Shown piece after piece: positions 43,549 through 52,080 of a stretch of 64,000 bases of DNA. The DNA is from Alteriqipengyuania_B sp035481675. Its GTDB lineage: Bacteria > Pseudomonadota > Alphaproteobacteria > Sphingomonadales > Sphingomonadaceae. The position numbers and the translations under genes are program-made. The stretch spans positions 1,736,001 to 1,800,000 of the forward strand of contig NZ_JAYJJW010000001.1 in the NCBI RefSeq assembly GCF_035481675.1. The letters are read 5' to 3'. Position 1 is the first letter of the stretch. Each line of letters opens with the position of its first letter. A model generated the notes under the pieces. That model had not been told where the DNA came from. It worked only from the letters and a program-made list of their open reading frames with translations, and made no database searches.

Positions 43549-44760
43549 TCAGGTCACCGCCGCGCGCTGCCTGAACTCGTCGCGGTCCCATGCGCCGGTG
43601 TCGAGGATTTCGCGCAGGGCGGCGGCGGCTCGGGCGATGTCTTCGAAAGTCAGGTACGCTGGCGCAAAACCGAGGCGTAGGATGTCGGGCGCGCGGAAAT
43701 CGCCGATGATGCCGCGGGCAATGAGCGTTTGGCTGAGCGCATAGGCCTCTTCGTGCCGGTAGCTCAGCTGGCTGCCCCGCGCGTCCGCGTCCGTGGGAGA
43801 AACAAGCTCCAACTCGGTCTTTCCCAGGCATTCGCGGAAGAATTCCGACAGCGCGCGCGACTTTGCCCACAGACGCTCGACGCCCATTTCGGCGACGAGG
43901 TCCACGCCCACTTCCAGCGCGGTCATCTGGATCACCGGGGGCGTGCCGCAGAGCAGGCGGTCCACCCCGGGCGCAGGCCGATACGCGTCGTCGAAAGCGA
44001 AGGGTTGCGCATGGCCCATCCACCCGCTCAGCGGCTGGCGCAGCGCGTCGTGATGCCGCTCCGCCACGAACGCATAGGCCGGCGCGCCCGGCCCGCCGTT
44101 CAAATACTTGTAGCCGCACCCGACCGCGAAATCGGCTCCGCAGCTGCGCAGGTCGACCGGCAGCGCGCCGCCCGAATGCGACAGGTCCCACAGCACCAGC
44201 GCACCCGCATCGTGCGCCGCTTTCGTCAGCGCGGCCATGTCGAACACCGCGCCGGTCTTGTAATGGGCGTGGGTGAGCAGGAGCAGCGCCACGCAGTCGT
44301 CCAATGCGCCCGCCAGCGATTCCCTGTCCGCCAGCCGCTGCTCGGCCCGGCTGCCTTCGATCATGTAGAGATCGGTCGGGAAATTGCCGGGCTCGCTCAG
44401 CACCACATTGCGCCCCGGACGCAATTCAAGGGCAGCGGAAATCAGCTTGAACAGGTTCACGCTCACGCTGTCGCAGGCGATGACTTCGTGCGGGGCGGCG
44501 CCGATCAGCGGGGCGATCTTGCCGCCCACGCGCTGCGGCAGGCCGATCCAGTCGGCGGAGTTCCAGCTGCGGATCAGGCCGTGGCCCCACTCGGTGCCGA
44601 CAACCTCGGCAATCCGCTTCGGCGTGGCCCTGGGCAGCGCGCCGAGTGAATTTCCGTCGAGATAGATCACCTCGTCGGGCAGCAGGAAACGGTCGCGATA
44701 ATCGGCGAGCGGATCCGCCTCGTCCAATTCGCGAGCCCGGAGGAGCATGGCGTCAGGCAT
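43549..44760 (-). CDS. kynU: kynureninase
   Basis: A 403-residue PLP enzyme splitting kynurenine into anthranilate and alanine. The PLP lysine is Lys218 in GCGYKYLNGGPG, the Asp contacting PLP is in LWDLSHSGG, and LDGNSLG opens the substrate region. It is last in the kynA-kynB-kynU operon and overlaps kynB by 8 bases. The window shows no anthranilate dioxygenase, so where the anthranilate goes is unknown. Confidence 0.96.
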   Translation of the reverse strand: MPDAMLLRARELDEADPLADYRDRFLLPDEVIYLDGNSLGALPRATPKRIAEVVGTEWGHGLIRSWNSADWIGLPQRVGGKIAPLIGAAPHEVIACDSVSVNLFKLISAALELRPGRNVVLSEPGNFPTDLYMIEGSRAEQRLADRESLAGALDDCVALLLLTHAHYKTGAVFDMAALTKAAHDAGALVLWDLSHSGGALPVDLRSCGADFAVGCGYKYLNGGPGAPAYAFVAERHHDALRQPLSGWMGHAQPFAFDDAYRPAPGVDRLLCGTPPVIQMTALEVGVDLVAEMGVERLWAKSRALSEFFRECLGKTELELVSPTDADARGSQLSYRHEEAYALSQTLIARGIIGDFRAPDILRLGFAPAYLTFEDIARAAAALREILDTGAWDRDEFRQRAAVT

Positions 44761-45394
44761 CGGGCAGGTCCCTCAGGATGGCGCGGCACAGGCCGGCATC
44801 GCCGCCCGCGATCTTCAGCGGCAGGGCAATCAGTTCATAGCGGCCTTCCTCGACCCCATCGAGGACCAGCCCTTCGAGGATGCGCATGTCGTGTTTCAGC
44901 ACGGCCTTGTGCGCGTCCATCGTCTTGGAATCCTGCGGGTCGACGCTGGGCGCATCGGTGCCGATAAGCCGCACACCCTGCAGGGCGAGCCACTCGATGG
45001 CGTCCGCCGCGATGGCGGTGAACCCTTCGTCCCACGCATCGTGCGGGAAGCTGTCGAAAGTGCGGAAGAGCACCCGGTCCGCGCTTTCGAGATGCGGCAG
45101 GTCGCCGACATCGATCTGGCGCCCCTTCACCTCGCGCGCATCGACCACCAGGCATTCGCCAATATAGGGGTCGAGCGAAACGCTCGCGATATCCGCACCG
45201 TCGGCGGCGTAGTGGAGCGGCGCATCGCCGTGGGTACCCGAATGGGTGCTCATTGTCATCCGGCCGACGTTGACGGGGCTGCCGTCCTCCATCTTCCAGC
45301 TGCGCTCGAACGCGAAGGCCGTGTCGCCCGGCCAGACGGGCAGACCGGGTCGTAGCGTCTGGCTGATATCGCGGATGGTTGCGCGTCTGGTCAT
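44753..45394 (-). CDS. kynB: kynurenine formamidase (arylformamidase)
   Basis: A 213-residue cyclase-family hydrolase turning N-formylkynurenine into kynurenine. The metal ligands are His51, His55, Asp57 and His61 in HSGTHGDAPLHY. Start ATG at 45394 overlaps the kynA stop by 4 bases, so translation is coupled. The family length and position between kynA and kynU make the assignment firm. Confidence 0.96.
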   Translation of the reverse strand: MTRRATIRDISQTLRPGLPVWPGDTAFAFERSWKMEDGSPVNVGRMTMSTHSGTHGDAPLHYAADGADIASVSLDPYIGECLVVDAREVKGRQIDVGDLPHLESADRVLFRTFDSFPHDAWDEGFTAIAADAIEWLALQGVRLIGTDAPSVDPQDSKTMDAHKAVLKHDMRILEGLVLDGVEEGRYELIALPLKIAGGDAGLCRAILRDLPDA

Positions 45395-46191
45395 AGGGCG
45401 GTTCTCACGGACAGAAGCTCCGGGAAGAAACCCTGTTCCAGAACCTTGGCGAGATAGGGCACGCCGGGCGTGCCGCCGGTGCCGGTCTTGAAGCCGATGA
45501 TCCGCTCCACCGTCTTGAGGTGGCCGAACCGCCAGCGCTGGAAATGGTATTCGAGATCGACCAGCTTTTCGGCGAGCTCGTAGAGGTCCCAGTGCTCCTC
45601 CGAGTTGCGGTAGATTTCCGCCCATGCCGCCTCGACCGCCGGGTCGTGCGCATAGGCCCCGTCGAGCTTGCGGTTCAGCACCGCGTCGGGGATGTCGAAC
45701 CCGCGCCGCCGCAGCAAGGCGAGCGAGACGTCGTAAAGGCTCGGCCGGGTCAGTTCCTCGCGCAACTTCGCCGCCACCTGCGGCGTCGCCTCGTGCATCG
45801 TGACATGGTCCGGATTGCGCCCGCCCAGCATGAATTCCATCAAGCGGTACTGCGCCGACTGGAAGCCGGAGGAGCTGCCGAGATGCGGGCGCAGCTTGGT
45901 GTAATCGGCGGGCGTCATCGTGGCGAGCACGTCCCAGCTGGAAATCAGCTGGCCCTGCGCGCGGGCCACGCGGCTCAGCATCTTGAACGCGGGCCGCAAC
46001 CGGTCCTTGCCGATCTCCTCGCGCGCGCCGCCGATTTCGGCAAGGCACAGCTTCAGCCACAATTCGCTGACCTGGTGGATGAGGATGAACAACAGCTCGT
46101 CATGCGCGTCCGATGCGGGATGCTGCGCATTCAGGATCCGCTCGAGATCGAGATAGCTGGAATAGGTTACATCGTCTGCGGGTTCTGCCAT
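45391..46191 (-). CDS. kynA: tryptophan 2,3-dioxygenase
   Basis: A 266-residue haem dioxygenase opening the indole ring of tryptophan. Family marks are HDELLFILIHQVSELWLKL near residue 27, SSGFQSAQYR near 110 and the C-terminal RWRFGHLKTVERIIGFKTGTGGTPG with the haem-ligand His. It begins the tryptophan-to-anthranilate operon, with the DUF4112 gene 25 bases upstream on the same strand. Confidence 0.96.
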   Translation of the reverse strand: MAEPADDVTYSSYLDLERILNAQHPASDAHDELLFILIHQVSELWLKLCLAEIGGAREEIGKDRLRPAFKMLSRVARAQGQLISSWDVLATMTPADYTKLRPHLGSSSGFQSAQYRLMEFMLGGRNPDHVTMHEATPQVAAKLREELTRPSLYDVSLALLRRRGFDIPDAVLNRKLDGAYAHDPAVEAAWAEIYRNSEEHWDLYELAEKLVDLEYHFQRWRFGHLKTVERIIGFKTGTGGTPGVPYLAKVLEQGFFPELLSVRTAL

Positions 46192-46216
46192 GGGCGCGCT
46201 ATAGGCGCGGACACGG

Positions 46217-46678
46217 TCAGCCGTCTATCGTGCGGTCCGCCGGATGGTGCCGGTCGAGGTGCTTCTTGACGATCTTGAGGTTCTTTGTGTTCGACCGGTA
46301 GAAGAAGTCGAACGCGTCCCCCACGACGGGCACGGCGCCGAGCAGGCTGTCGAAGCCGACATTGCCCGCCATGCGGAGCAGCTTCCACTTCGGCATGCCG
46401 AGGTTCTTCGCTTCCCACACGATATAGGCGCCCATCGCCATCGTCACGAAGTCGCCGACCACCGGGATCAGGCCCGCGACCGCGTCGAGGCCGACCGGGC
46501 GGTTCCAGCCGGGGAAGACGAAGCTGCGCTCCAGCAAGGCTTCCATCGCCTCGATCCGGCGACGGATGGAGGCCGGGTCGCTGCCGACCGGCAGGTCGAG
46601 GCCCATCGGGCGCGCACGGCCGCTTTCGAAGCCGTCGCGGCGATCGTCGTCGGGGATCGGGGTCAGCGGGTTGCTCAT
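46217..46678 (-). CDS. DUF4112 family protein
   Basis: A 153-residue protein with the family core VGLDAVAGLIPVVGDFVTMAMGAYIVWEAKNLGMP and the second GAVPVVGDAFDFFYRSN, which form a membrane-associated pair of glycine/proline-rich helices. The function is not known. It lies 5 bases after the binding-protein gene and 25 before kynA, so it may be carried along in the same transcript. Confidence 0.8.
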   Translation of the reverse strand: MSNPLTPIPDDDRRDGFESGRARPMGLDLPVGSDPASIRRRIEAMEALLERSFVFPGWNRPVGLDAVAGLIPVVGDFVTMAMGAYIVWEAKNLGMPKWKLLRMAGNVGFDSLLGAVPVVGDAFDFFYRSNTKNLKIVKKHLDRHHPADRTIDG

Positions 46679-46683
46679 GTGTA

Positions 46684-48174
46684 TCAGTTGGGGACGACAC
46701 CCAGCGGTGGCAAGGGATGGAAGCCCGCGGCGTTGGGCGCGAAACCCGTCACGGCGGCGCGCGCCAGCGACCAGCGCAGCGGCTGGCCGAGGTTGATGAA
46801 CACCTCCGCTGCGGTCAGCTCGGCTTCCGCCTCCCGCAGCAGGCGCTCGTATTCCGCGTCGGTTTCGGCGGCCAGCGCCTCGTCCACCAGCGAATCGGCA
46901 TAGCCGGAGCACGCCCCCTGCCCCGCGCCGCACGCCAGCTGGTTGAGGTACCACCGCGCCGCCGGATAGCGTGCCACCCGGTCGACCAGCACAAGGTCGG
47001 CGGTCTGCCCTTCCGCCGCACGGCGCAGCGGCACGCCGATGGCAGCGAAATCGCCCGCCAGCGCGTTGAAGATCTGCTCCGCCCCCGGCCCGCGCGGCAT
47101 GGCAATGGTGAAGGCGATCGTGCTTTCCCCGTTGGCAGAGCGCCACTGGGCCAGGCGCCGCCAGGCCACTTCGCGCCGCTGGTCCAGCGTCAGCGCGATC
47201 CAGCCGGGCTGCTGGCTGGCATCGAGCCGCGAAAGATCGGCCGGGACCGGGATGGCGCGCGGCGTCCAGCCGGACAGGTTGAACCCTTCGATCAGCCCGT
47301 CGCGGTCGATCGTCATCGACAGCGCCTCGCGTCCCTGCGGCAACGCCAGGAAGCCGGTCGGGCGCAGCACGCGGATGCCGAACAGGCCCTGCGCCGCATC
47401 GAGGCGCACGGTGCCGCGCGATAGCGTGCCCGACGGCGCGAGCGGATAAGTCGCGATCGTGCCGCCCAGCAGCACGTCGAGCGCACCGTCGGAAAACATC
47501 TCCACCCCGCGCGCGGCGTCGACCGGCACCAGCCGCACCGGGCGCACCATGTCCTCCCACCGGCGCGGCAGAGGCATGCCGAGGAGCTGCGGGTCGGTCG
47601 CCGCCAGCATCGCCTCCCCGCCGCTGCGTTCCGCCGTCATCGCGCCGCGCGGCGAGTCGCCGTCGGAAATGGCAAGCTCCGGCTGGGCCAGCAGGACGAG
47701 GAATTGCGGCATCGGCGCCTTCAGCCGGATTTCGACGACCCTGCCGGCCATCGCGCGCACCTCGTCCACGATGGCGAGATCGCGTCCGAGCGAGGTGCCG
47801 GACAGCGCCATGATCCGCCGCTCCAGCGCGCCGGCAACAGCGCGCGCCGTCACCGGCTCGCCATCACCGAACTGGCCGTTGCGCAGGCGGAAGATATAGC
47901 TGCGCCCGTCGTCCGTGACGATCCAGCTCTCGGCGAGCGCCGGCACAGCGCTGGCGTTCTCGTCGAGCCCGACCAGCCCGTCGGCCACTGCGGCGCGATA
48001 GGTTTGCGCGGCGGGCGACAGGCGGATGCCGTCGGCAAACACGCTGGCGGGCGTTCCGACGATACCGACCGCGATTTCCTCGTCCGCGCTGCCCGAACAT
48101 GCGGCCAGCGCCAGCAGCGCCATCGCTGCGGCGATCGCTTTCGGCGTTCGGGTTCGGGAAGGGCGGCGGATCAT
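46684..48174 (-). CDS. ABC-type oligopeptide-family substrate-binding lipoprotein (SBP family 5)
   Basis: A 496-residue predicted lipoprotein (lipobox LALAAC, Cys26). The family 5 binding-protein pattern is visible: VADGLVGLDENASAVPALAESWIVTDDGRSYIFRLR and SMTIDRDGLIEGFNLSGW. Such proteins deliver peptides, nickel or similar solutes to an Opp/Dpp permease, but no permease or ATPase gene is in the window. Its start is well placed. The ligand is unknown; the kynurenine operon downstream suggests, but does not show, a link to tryptophan-containing compounds. Confidence 0.8.
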   Translation of the reverse strand: MIRRPSRTRTPKAIAAAMALLALAACSGSADEEIAVGIVGTPASVFADGIRLSPAAQTYRAAVADGLVGLDENASAVPALAESWIVTDDGRSYIFRLRNGQFGDGEPVTARAVAGALERRIMALSGTSLGRDLAIVDEVRAMAGRVVEIRLKAPMPQFLVLLAQPELAISDGDSPRGAMTAERSGGEAMLAATDPQLLGMPLPRRWEDMVRPVRLVPVDAARGVEMFSDGALDVLLGGTIATYPLAPSGTLSRGTVRLDAAQGLFGIRVLRPTGFLALPQGREALSMTIDRDGLIEGFNLSGWTPRAIPVPADLSRLDASQQPGWIALTLDQRREVAWRRLAQWRSANGESTIAFTIAMPRGPGAEQIFNALAGDFAAIGVPLRRAAEGQTADLVLVDRVARYPAARWYLNQLACGAGQGACSGYADSLVDEALAAETDAEYERLLREAEAELTAAEVFINLGQPLRWSLARAAVTGFAPNAAGFHPLPPLGVVPN

Positions 48175-48236
48175 CGCAGCCCTGCTAGCAAGCGCGGGCG
48201 AGCCGGTCAGCCGGAAACTGGGCCGGCCGGTGCAGG

Positions 48237-48602
48237 CTAGATCTTGCGGAGCGTGGACGGGTCGCGCGCGCCGTCCAGCACGGAGCGGGTGAAGCGCGGC
48301 GATGCGAGGTCGCTATTCCCGACCGGGGCGCGGACCAGCTTGGGGTCGATGTTATCGGTAAAGGCGATGCCGAAGCGGTTGCCCTGCAGCCATGCGACGA
48401 CCCCGTCGACCTTGCCGACATTGCGCAATTCGACGCTGACTTTTTCGCCGCGCTGCACCGGGGCGGCGCCTTCGGCCATCATCCCGCCTTCGGAAAGGTT
48501 GCGGACCTTCACGCGGTGCACGTCGCTGCTGCCGGCCACAGTTAGGTCGCTGAGGACAAACAGGCTGTCACGGGACAGGTTGCGGGTGCCGACGTTGCTC
48601 AT
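48237..48602 (-). CDS. PilZ domain protein
   Basis: A 121-residue protein with RKxxR-like residues and the PilZ core VKVRNLSEGGMMAEG (the usual NLSxxG signature) and WLQGNRFGIAF. PilZ domains bind cyclic di-GMP. The first conserved arginine motif is weak (MSNVGTRNLSRDSLF), so binding is not assured. Upstream lie GACTC, GAATC and the palindrome GGTTAACC, which suggest cell-cycle control. Confidence 0.75.
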   Translation of the reverse strand: MSNVGTRNLSRDSLFVLSDLTVAGSSDVHRVKVRNLSEGGMMAEGAAPVQRGEKVSVELRNVGKVDGVVAWLQGNRFGIAFTDNIDPKLVRAPVGNSDLASPRFTRSVLDGARDPSTLRKI

Positions 48603-48717
48603 GGATCTCCGGTCCTGGCGTTGACTCCGCCGGCTGTCCGGCAAAGCGGTTCACTTCGCGGATTTACGCCGCCAGAATCGAATAAAGGGTTAACCGGGCG
48701 GTATTCTTCGCGCGATT

Positions 48718-49140
48718 TCAATCGTCGCGGGAAATGCGTTCGCGCCGCTCGTGCGCTTCCTGCGCTTCGACGGTCATCGTGGCGATGGGGCGCGCGATCA
48801 GGCGGCCGAGGCCGATGGGATCGCCGGTTACCTCGCAATAGCCGTATTCGCCTTCGTCGATGCGGCGCAGCGCGGAATCGATCTTGGAAATCAGCTTGCG
48901 CTGGCGATCCCGGGTTCTGAGCTCGATCGACCAGTCGGTTTCGCTTGAAGCGCGGTCGTTGGGATCGGGTTCGCGCAAGGGGCCGGACTGGAGCGATTGC
49001 AACGTGCCTTCGGCGGCGGACAGGATCGATTTCTTCCAGTCGGTCAGCAGGCCGCGAAAATATTCGAGCTGCCGCTCGGACATGTATTCCTCGCTTTCGC
49101 TGGGTACGTAGTCTTCGGCAACGGCTTGTTTTCCTGCCAC
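48718..49140 (-). CDS. dksA: DksA/TraR family RNA polymerase-binding protein
   Basis: A 140-residue transcription factor acting in the RNA polymerase secondary channel with ppGpp. The coiled-coil arm is followed by the degenerate zinc-finger region GYCEVTGDPIGLGRLIARP, which keeps one of four cysteines, as in many alphaproteobacterial DksA proteins that do not bind zinc. The tip region DWKKSILSAAEG and the C-terminal AQEAHERRERI are conserved. Start is GTG at 49140, with AAAGGA upstream. Confidence 0.92.
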   Translation of the reverse strand: MAGKQAVAEDYVPSESEEYMSERQLEYFRGLLTDWKKSILSAAEGTLQSLQSGPLREPDPNDRASSETDWSIELRTRDRQRKLISKIDSALRRIDEGEYGYCEVTGDPIGLGRLIARPIATMTVEAQEAHERRERISRDD

Positions 49141-49321
49141 TTCGATCCTTTCGCCCGCGCGGGCGGCCTGTCCCGTTTCATCCCCGTACCGGCCACGTGG
49201 GCCGGTGAATCGCTATCCGTTCTCCCCCGGATGGCGCGCCTATAGGCATTGCGCCAAGGCCGCACAAGGCGGATGCTCGCAGCGGGTGCGGACAGCGGCA
49301 AAACCCCAAGCCGAACCTGCG

Positions 49322-49340
49322 TTAACCATTTATTGACCAT
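49322..49340 (+). promoter_or_regulatory. CtrA binding box upstream of the Sel1-repeat gene
   Basis: TTAACCATTTATTGACCAT holds TTAA, seven bases, then TTGA, one mismatch from the full CtrA consensus TTAA-N7-TTAA. It can also be read as a direct repeat of TTRACCAT one helical turn apart. It lies 62 bases before the ATG at 49402. Confidence 0.6.
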
Positions 49341-49401
49341 AAGTTCCCACTGTCGATCCACCGGCCCGCAAGGGCGCACATGAACCGGGGGGAACAGGGG
49401 C

Positions 49402-49734
49402 ATGAAAATCGCATTCGAGCAGGACTTCGCATCTGCTTACGACACGCAAAGCAAGATCGCCGCCGACGCATTGGACGCCAGCTGCCTGGCAGCCGCAGGG
49501 GACGGCGATCCGGGCGCCTATTACGATCTCGGCATCGCCTTTTCGACCGGCAGCCACGGCGCACCGTGCGACCTTGTCGAAGCGCACAAGTGGTTCAACC
49601 TCGCCGCGGTCGACGGGCATGAAGAGGCCGCGCAATGCCGTGCCGACATCTCCGACGAGATGACCGCCCGCGAGATTGCCGAAGCCCAGCGCCGCGCCCG
49701 CGAATGGCTGTCCGCCAGCCGCCGCGCGGCCTGA
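49402..49734 (+). CDS. small Sel1-repeat protein
   Basis: A 110-residue protein carrying one Sel1/TPR-like repeat (AYYDLGIAFSTGSHGAPCDLVEAHKWFNLAAVDGHEEA) and a terminal amphipathic helix of Ala, Arg and Glu. No signal peptide is present. Such single-repeat proteins usually mediate protein contacts. The start has GGGGCATG-type purine context (GAACAGGGGC). Its CtrA box suggests a cell-cycle-timed role. It meets the acetyltransferase gene stop to stop. Confidence 0.7.
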   Translation: MKIAFEQDFASAYDTQSKIAADALDASCLAAAGDGDPGAYYDLGIAFSTGSHGAPCDLVEAHKWFNLAAVDGHEEAAQCRADISDEMTAREIAEAQRRAREWLSASRRAA

Positions 49735-50871
49735 CTACCCGCCTTTCCTGAACGGCGTCCGTTCGCCAAGGAACATCCGGTCGGTTTTCACACCGGCGCG
49801 CTCGCGCTCGAGGAAATCGGCCACGGCGCTGCGAAAGCCTGGATCGGGCATCCAGTGCGCCGACACGGTTTCGACCGGTTCATAGCCGCGGGCAAGCTTG
49901 TGCCCGCCCTGTGCGCCCGCCTCCACCCTCGAGAGGCCGCGCGCGATGGCGACGTCGATCGCCTGGTAATAGCATAGCTCGAAATGCAGGAAGGGCCGGT
50001 CTTCGGTGCAGCCCCAATAGCGCCCGTATAGCGCATCCTCGCCGATGAAATTGAGCGCCCCTGCTACCGGCACGCCCTCTGCCAGCGCCAGCATCAGGAC
50101 GAGATCCTCCCCCAACCGCTCGCCGAACAGGTCGAACGCCGCGCGCGTCAGGTAGGGCGTGCCCCATTTTCGCGCGCCGGTATCCTGGTAGAACACCCAG
50201 AAGGCGTCCCAATGCCCCACCTTTATCTCGTCGCCGATGAGGTGGACGATCTCCAATCCCTCGACGGCGCGGGCGCGTTCCTTGCGGATCGCCTTGCGCT
50301 TGCGGCTGGCGAGGTCGGCGAGGAACCCGTCGAAATCGGCATAGTCGCGGTTGTGCCAGTGGAACTGGATGTCACTGCGCAAAAGCCAGCCGGCATCTTC
50401 GAACAGGGCTTGCTGCGCCGGTTCGATGAAAGTCGCATGCGCGCTCGACCAGTCGTGCCGCGCGACCACTTGCCGGGCGGCGGCGAACAGTGCCGGGGCA
50501 AGGTCGGTGTCGCCAAGGATGCGCGGACCCGTGGCGGGGGTGAACGGCACGCTGATCTGCAGCTTGGGATAGTAATCGCCCCCTGCCCGCTCCCACGCAT
50601 CGGCCCAGGCGTGATCGAACACGTATTCGCCCTGGCTGTGCCCCTTGGCATAGGCCGGCAGCGCGGCGCGCGGCGCGCCGTTTTCGTCGCGCACCACCAG
50701 CGGCATGGCCTGCCAGCCGGTCCCGGGGCCGACGCTGCCCGAATCCTCGAGCGCGGAAAGGAAACCATGCTTCACGAAAGGATTTGCGGTGCCCGCCATC
50801 GCGTCCCATTCGGCCGCCGTGAAAGCCGACACGCCAGGCGCCAGTTCGACGGTCCATTCGCGGTCCGCCAT
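49735..50871 (-). CDS. GNAT/FemAB-like family protein (DUF482)
   Basis: A 378-residue protein of the DUF482 family, related to GNAT acyltransferases. Conserved runs are NPFVKHGFLSALEDSGSV near residue 30, HWHNRDYADFDGFLADLASRKRKAIRKER in the middle, and YGRYWGCTEDRPFLHFELCYYQAID with GAQGGHKLARGY near the end. Function is unproven; annotations mention peptidoglycan recognition or N-acyltransferase. Start ATG at 50871 lies 6 bases after the GDPD stop on the same strand. Confidence 0.75.
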   Translation of the reverse strand: MADREWTVELAPGVSAFTAAEWDAMAGTANPFVKHGFLSALEDSGSVGPGTGWQAMPLVVRDENGAPRAALPAYAKGHSQGEYVFDHAWADAWERAGGDYYPKLQISVPFTPATGPRILGDTDLAPALFAAARQVVARHDWSSAHATFIEPAQQALFEDAGWLLRSDIQFHWHNRDYADFDGFLADLASRKRKAIRKERARAVEGLEIVHLIGDEIKVGHWDAFWVFYQDTGARKWGTPYLTRAAFDLFGERLGEDLVLMLALAEGVPVAGALNFIGEDALYGRYWGCTEDRPFLHFELCYYQAIDVAIARGLSRVEAGAQGGHKLARGYEPVETVSAHWMPDPGFRSAVADFLERERAGVKTDRMFLGERTPFRKGG

Positions 50872-50876
50872 GATGG

Positions 50877-51638
50877 TCAGAAGCCTTGCGCTTCGGCGAT
50901 CGGCGTTGCGCCCGCGTCCAGCGCTGCGCGGCGCAACTCGGGCGTCTTCACGGTCCAGCTGAGCAGCGGCAGCCCGCGCCGCCACTGGCTTTCGGCAAAG
51001 CGGCTGGGCAGGTCGCGCACGTCGTAGGCGAGAAAATCGGGCCGCGCGTGCCACAGGGCGAGATGGCGGCGCAGGCGACCCATGAGCGTGCGGTGGCCTT
51101 CTTCCGTCACCACCAGCCCGCGCACGATGTGGGGGGCATGCGCCGCAAACCAGCGGCACACGCGCGGATCGAAGCTCATCACCGCCGCCTTGCCGCGATA
51201 ACCCTCCAGCGCGCGGCGCACAGCCATGCAGGGGGTAACGACCCGGCGGTCGTCCTTGGACTTGATCTCGACGAGCACGGGCACTTGCCCCGCGACCTGG
51301 TCGAGGAAAGCAGCGAGCGTCTGGATCGTGTCGTTGCTGCCTTTCAGCGGCATGGCGGCGAGCACTTTCGCGCTGTATTTCGCGGTTTCGCCCGCCGCGC
51401 CGGTCAGCCGTTCCAGCGTCCAGTCATGGAAGACCACGACTTCGCGGTCCGCCGTGCGCTGGACGTCGCATTCGATGCCGAGCCCGCGTTCGATCGCGGC
51501 GGCGAAGGCGCTGCGCGAATTCTCGATCCGCCCGTCGTCGTGCAATCCCCGGTGGGCGTATTCCTGCTGCGCCAGCCACGCGACCCGCGATGGCTTGGGC
51601 GCCGGGGCAAGCAGGCGATCAAGCAGGCTTGACGGCAA
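50877..51638 (-). CDS. glycerophosphodiester phosphodiesterase family protein
   Basis: A 253-residue GDPD hydrolyzing glycerophosphodiesters from phospholipid turnover. The active-site His is in YAHRGLHD, the metal-binding Glu/Asp are in GIECDVQRTADREVVVFHD, and VLVEIKSK follows. It overlaps the upstream RidA gene by 20 bases and is in a leftward operon with HAD, RidA, DUF3572 and the DUF482 gene. Confidence 0.88.
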   Translation of the reverse strand: MPSSLLDRLLAPAPKPSRVAWLAQQEYAHRGLHDDGRIENSRSAFAAAIERGLGIECDVQRTADREVVVFHDWTLERLTGAAGETAKYSAKVLAAMPLKGSNDTIQTLAAFLDQVAGQVPVLVEIKSKDDRRVVTPCMAVRRALEGYRGKAAVMSFDPRVCRWFAAHAPHIVRGLVVTEEGHRTLMGRLRRHLALWHARPDFLAYDVRDLPSRFAESQWRRGLPLLSWTVKTPELRRAALDAGATPIAEAQGF

Positions 51639-52080
51639 CGATCGCGTCCACTTCCACAGCGGCGCCGAGCGGTAGGGCGGGCACGCCCACGGCGCTGCGG
51701 GCGTGCTGTCCGGCCTCGCCGAAAATATCCGCCATCAGGTCGCTCGCCCCGTTCACCACCTTGGGCTGGTCGGTGAAATGCGGGTCGCTGGCGACGAAGC
51801 CGCCGAGCTTGAGCACCTGTTCCACCCGGTCGAGCGAACCCAGCGCCTCTTTCAGCTGGGCGAGGATCATCAGGCCGCAGGCGCGCGCGGCCTCCACACC
51901 CCGGTCGAGCCCGACATCGTTGCCCAGCGTGCCGGTGACGAGCTGGTCGTTCACGAACGGCAGCTGGCCCGAAACATAAGCGATCCCGCCGTGAATCATC
52001 ACCGGACGATAGCTGGCGACCGGGGCCGCGGCCTTCGGCAGCACGATGCCGCGCGCGGCCAGTGTGTCTTCGATGCTCAT
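51619..52080 (-). CDS. RidA/YjgF family protein
   Basis: A 153-residue member of the RidA family, which deaminates reactive enamine/imine intermediates. The family core ASYRPVMIHGGIAYVSGQLPFVNDQLVTGTLG is near residues 22-54; this YjgF-like group is longer and uses a different C-terminal signature (ARSAVGVPALPLGAAVEVDAI), which includes the conserved Pro and acidic residue. It overlaps the HAD gene start by ATGA and the GDPD gene by 20 bases. Confidence 0.85.
   Translation of the reverse strand: MSIEDTLAARGIVLPKAAAPVASYRPVMIHGGIAYVSGQLPFVNDQLVTGTLGNDVGLDRGVEAARACGLMILAQLKEALGSLDRVEQVLKLGGFVASDPHFTDQPKVVNGASDLMADIFGEAGQHARSAVGVPALPLGAAVEVDAIVAVKPA

Noticed and set aside
48718..49140. DksA lacking zinc cysteines as a broken gene
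   Set aside because: Alphaproteobacterial DksA often lacks the full set and remains functional.
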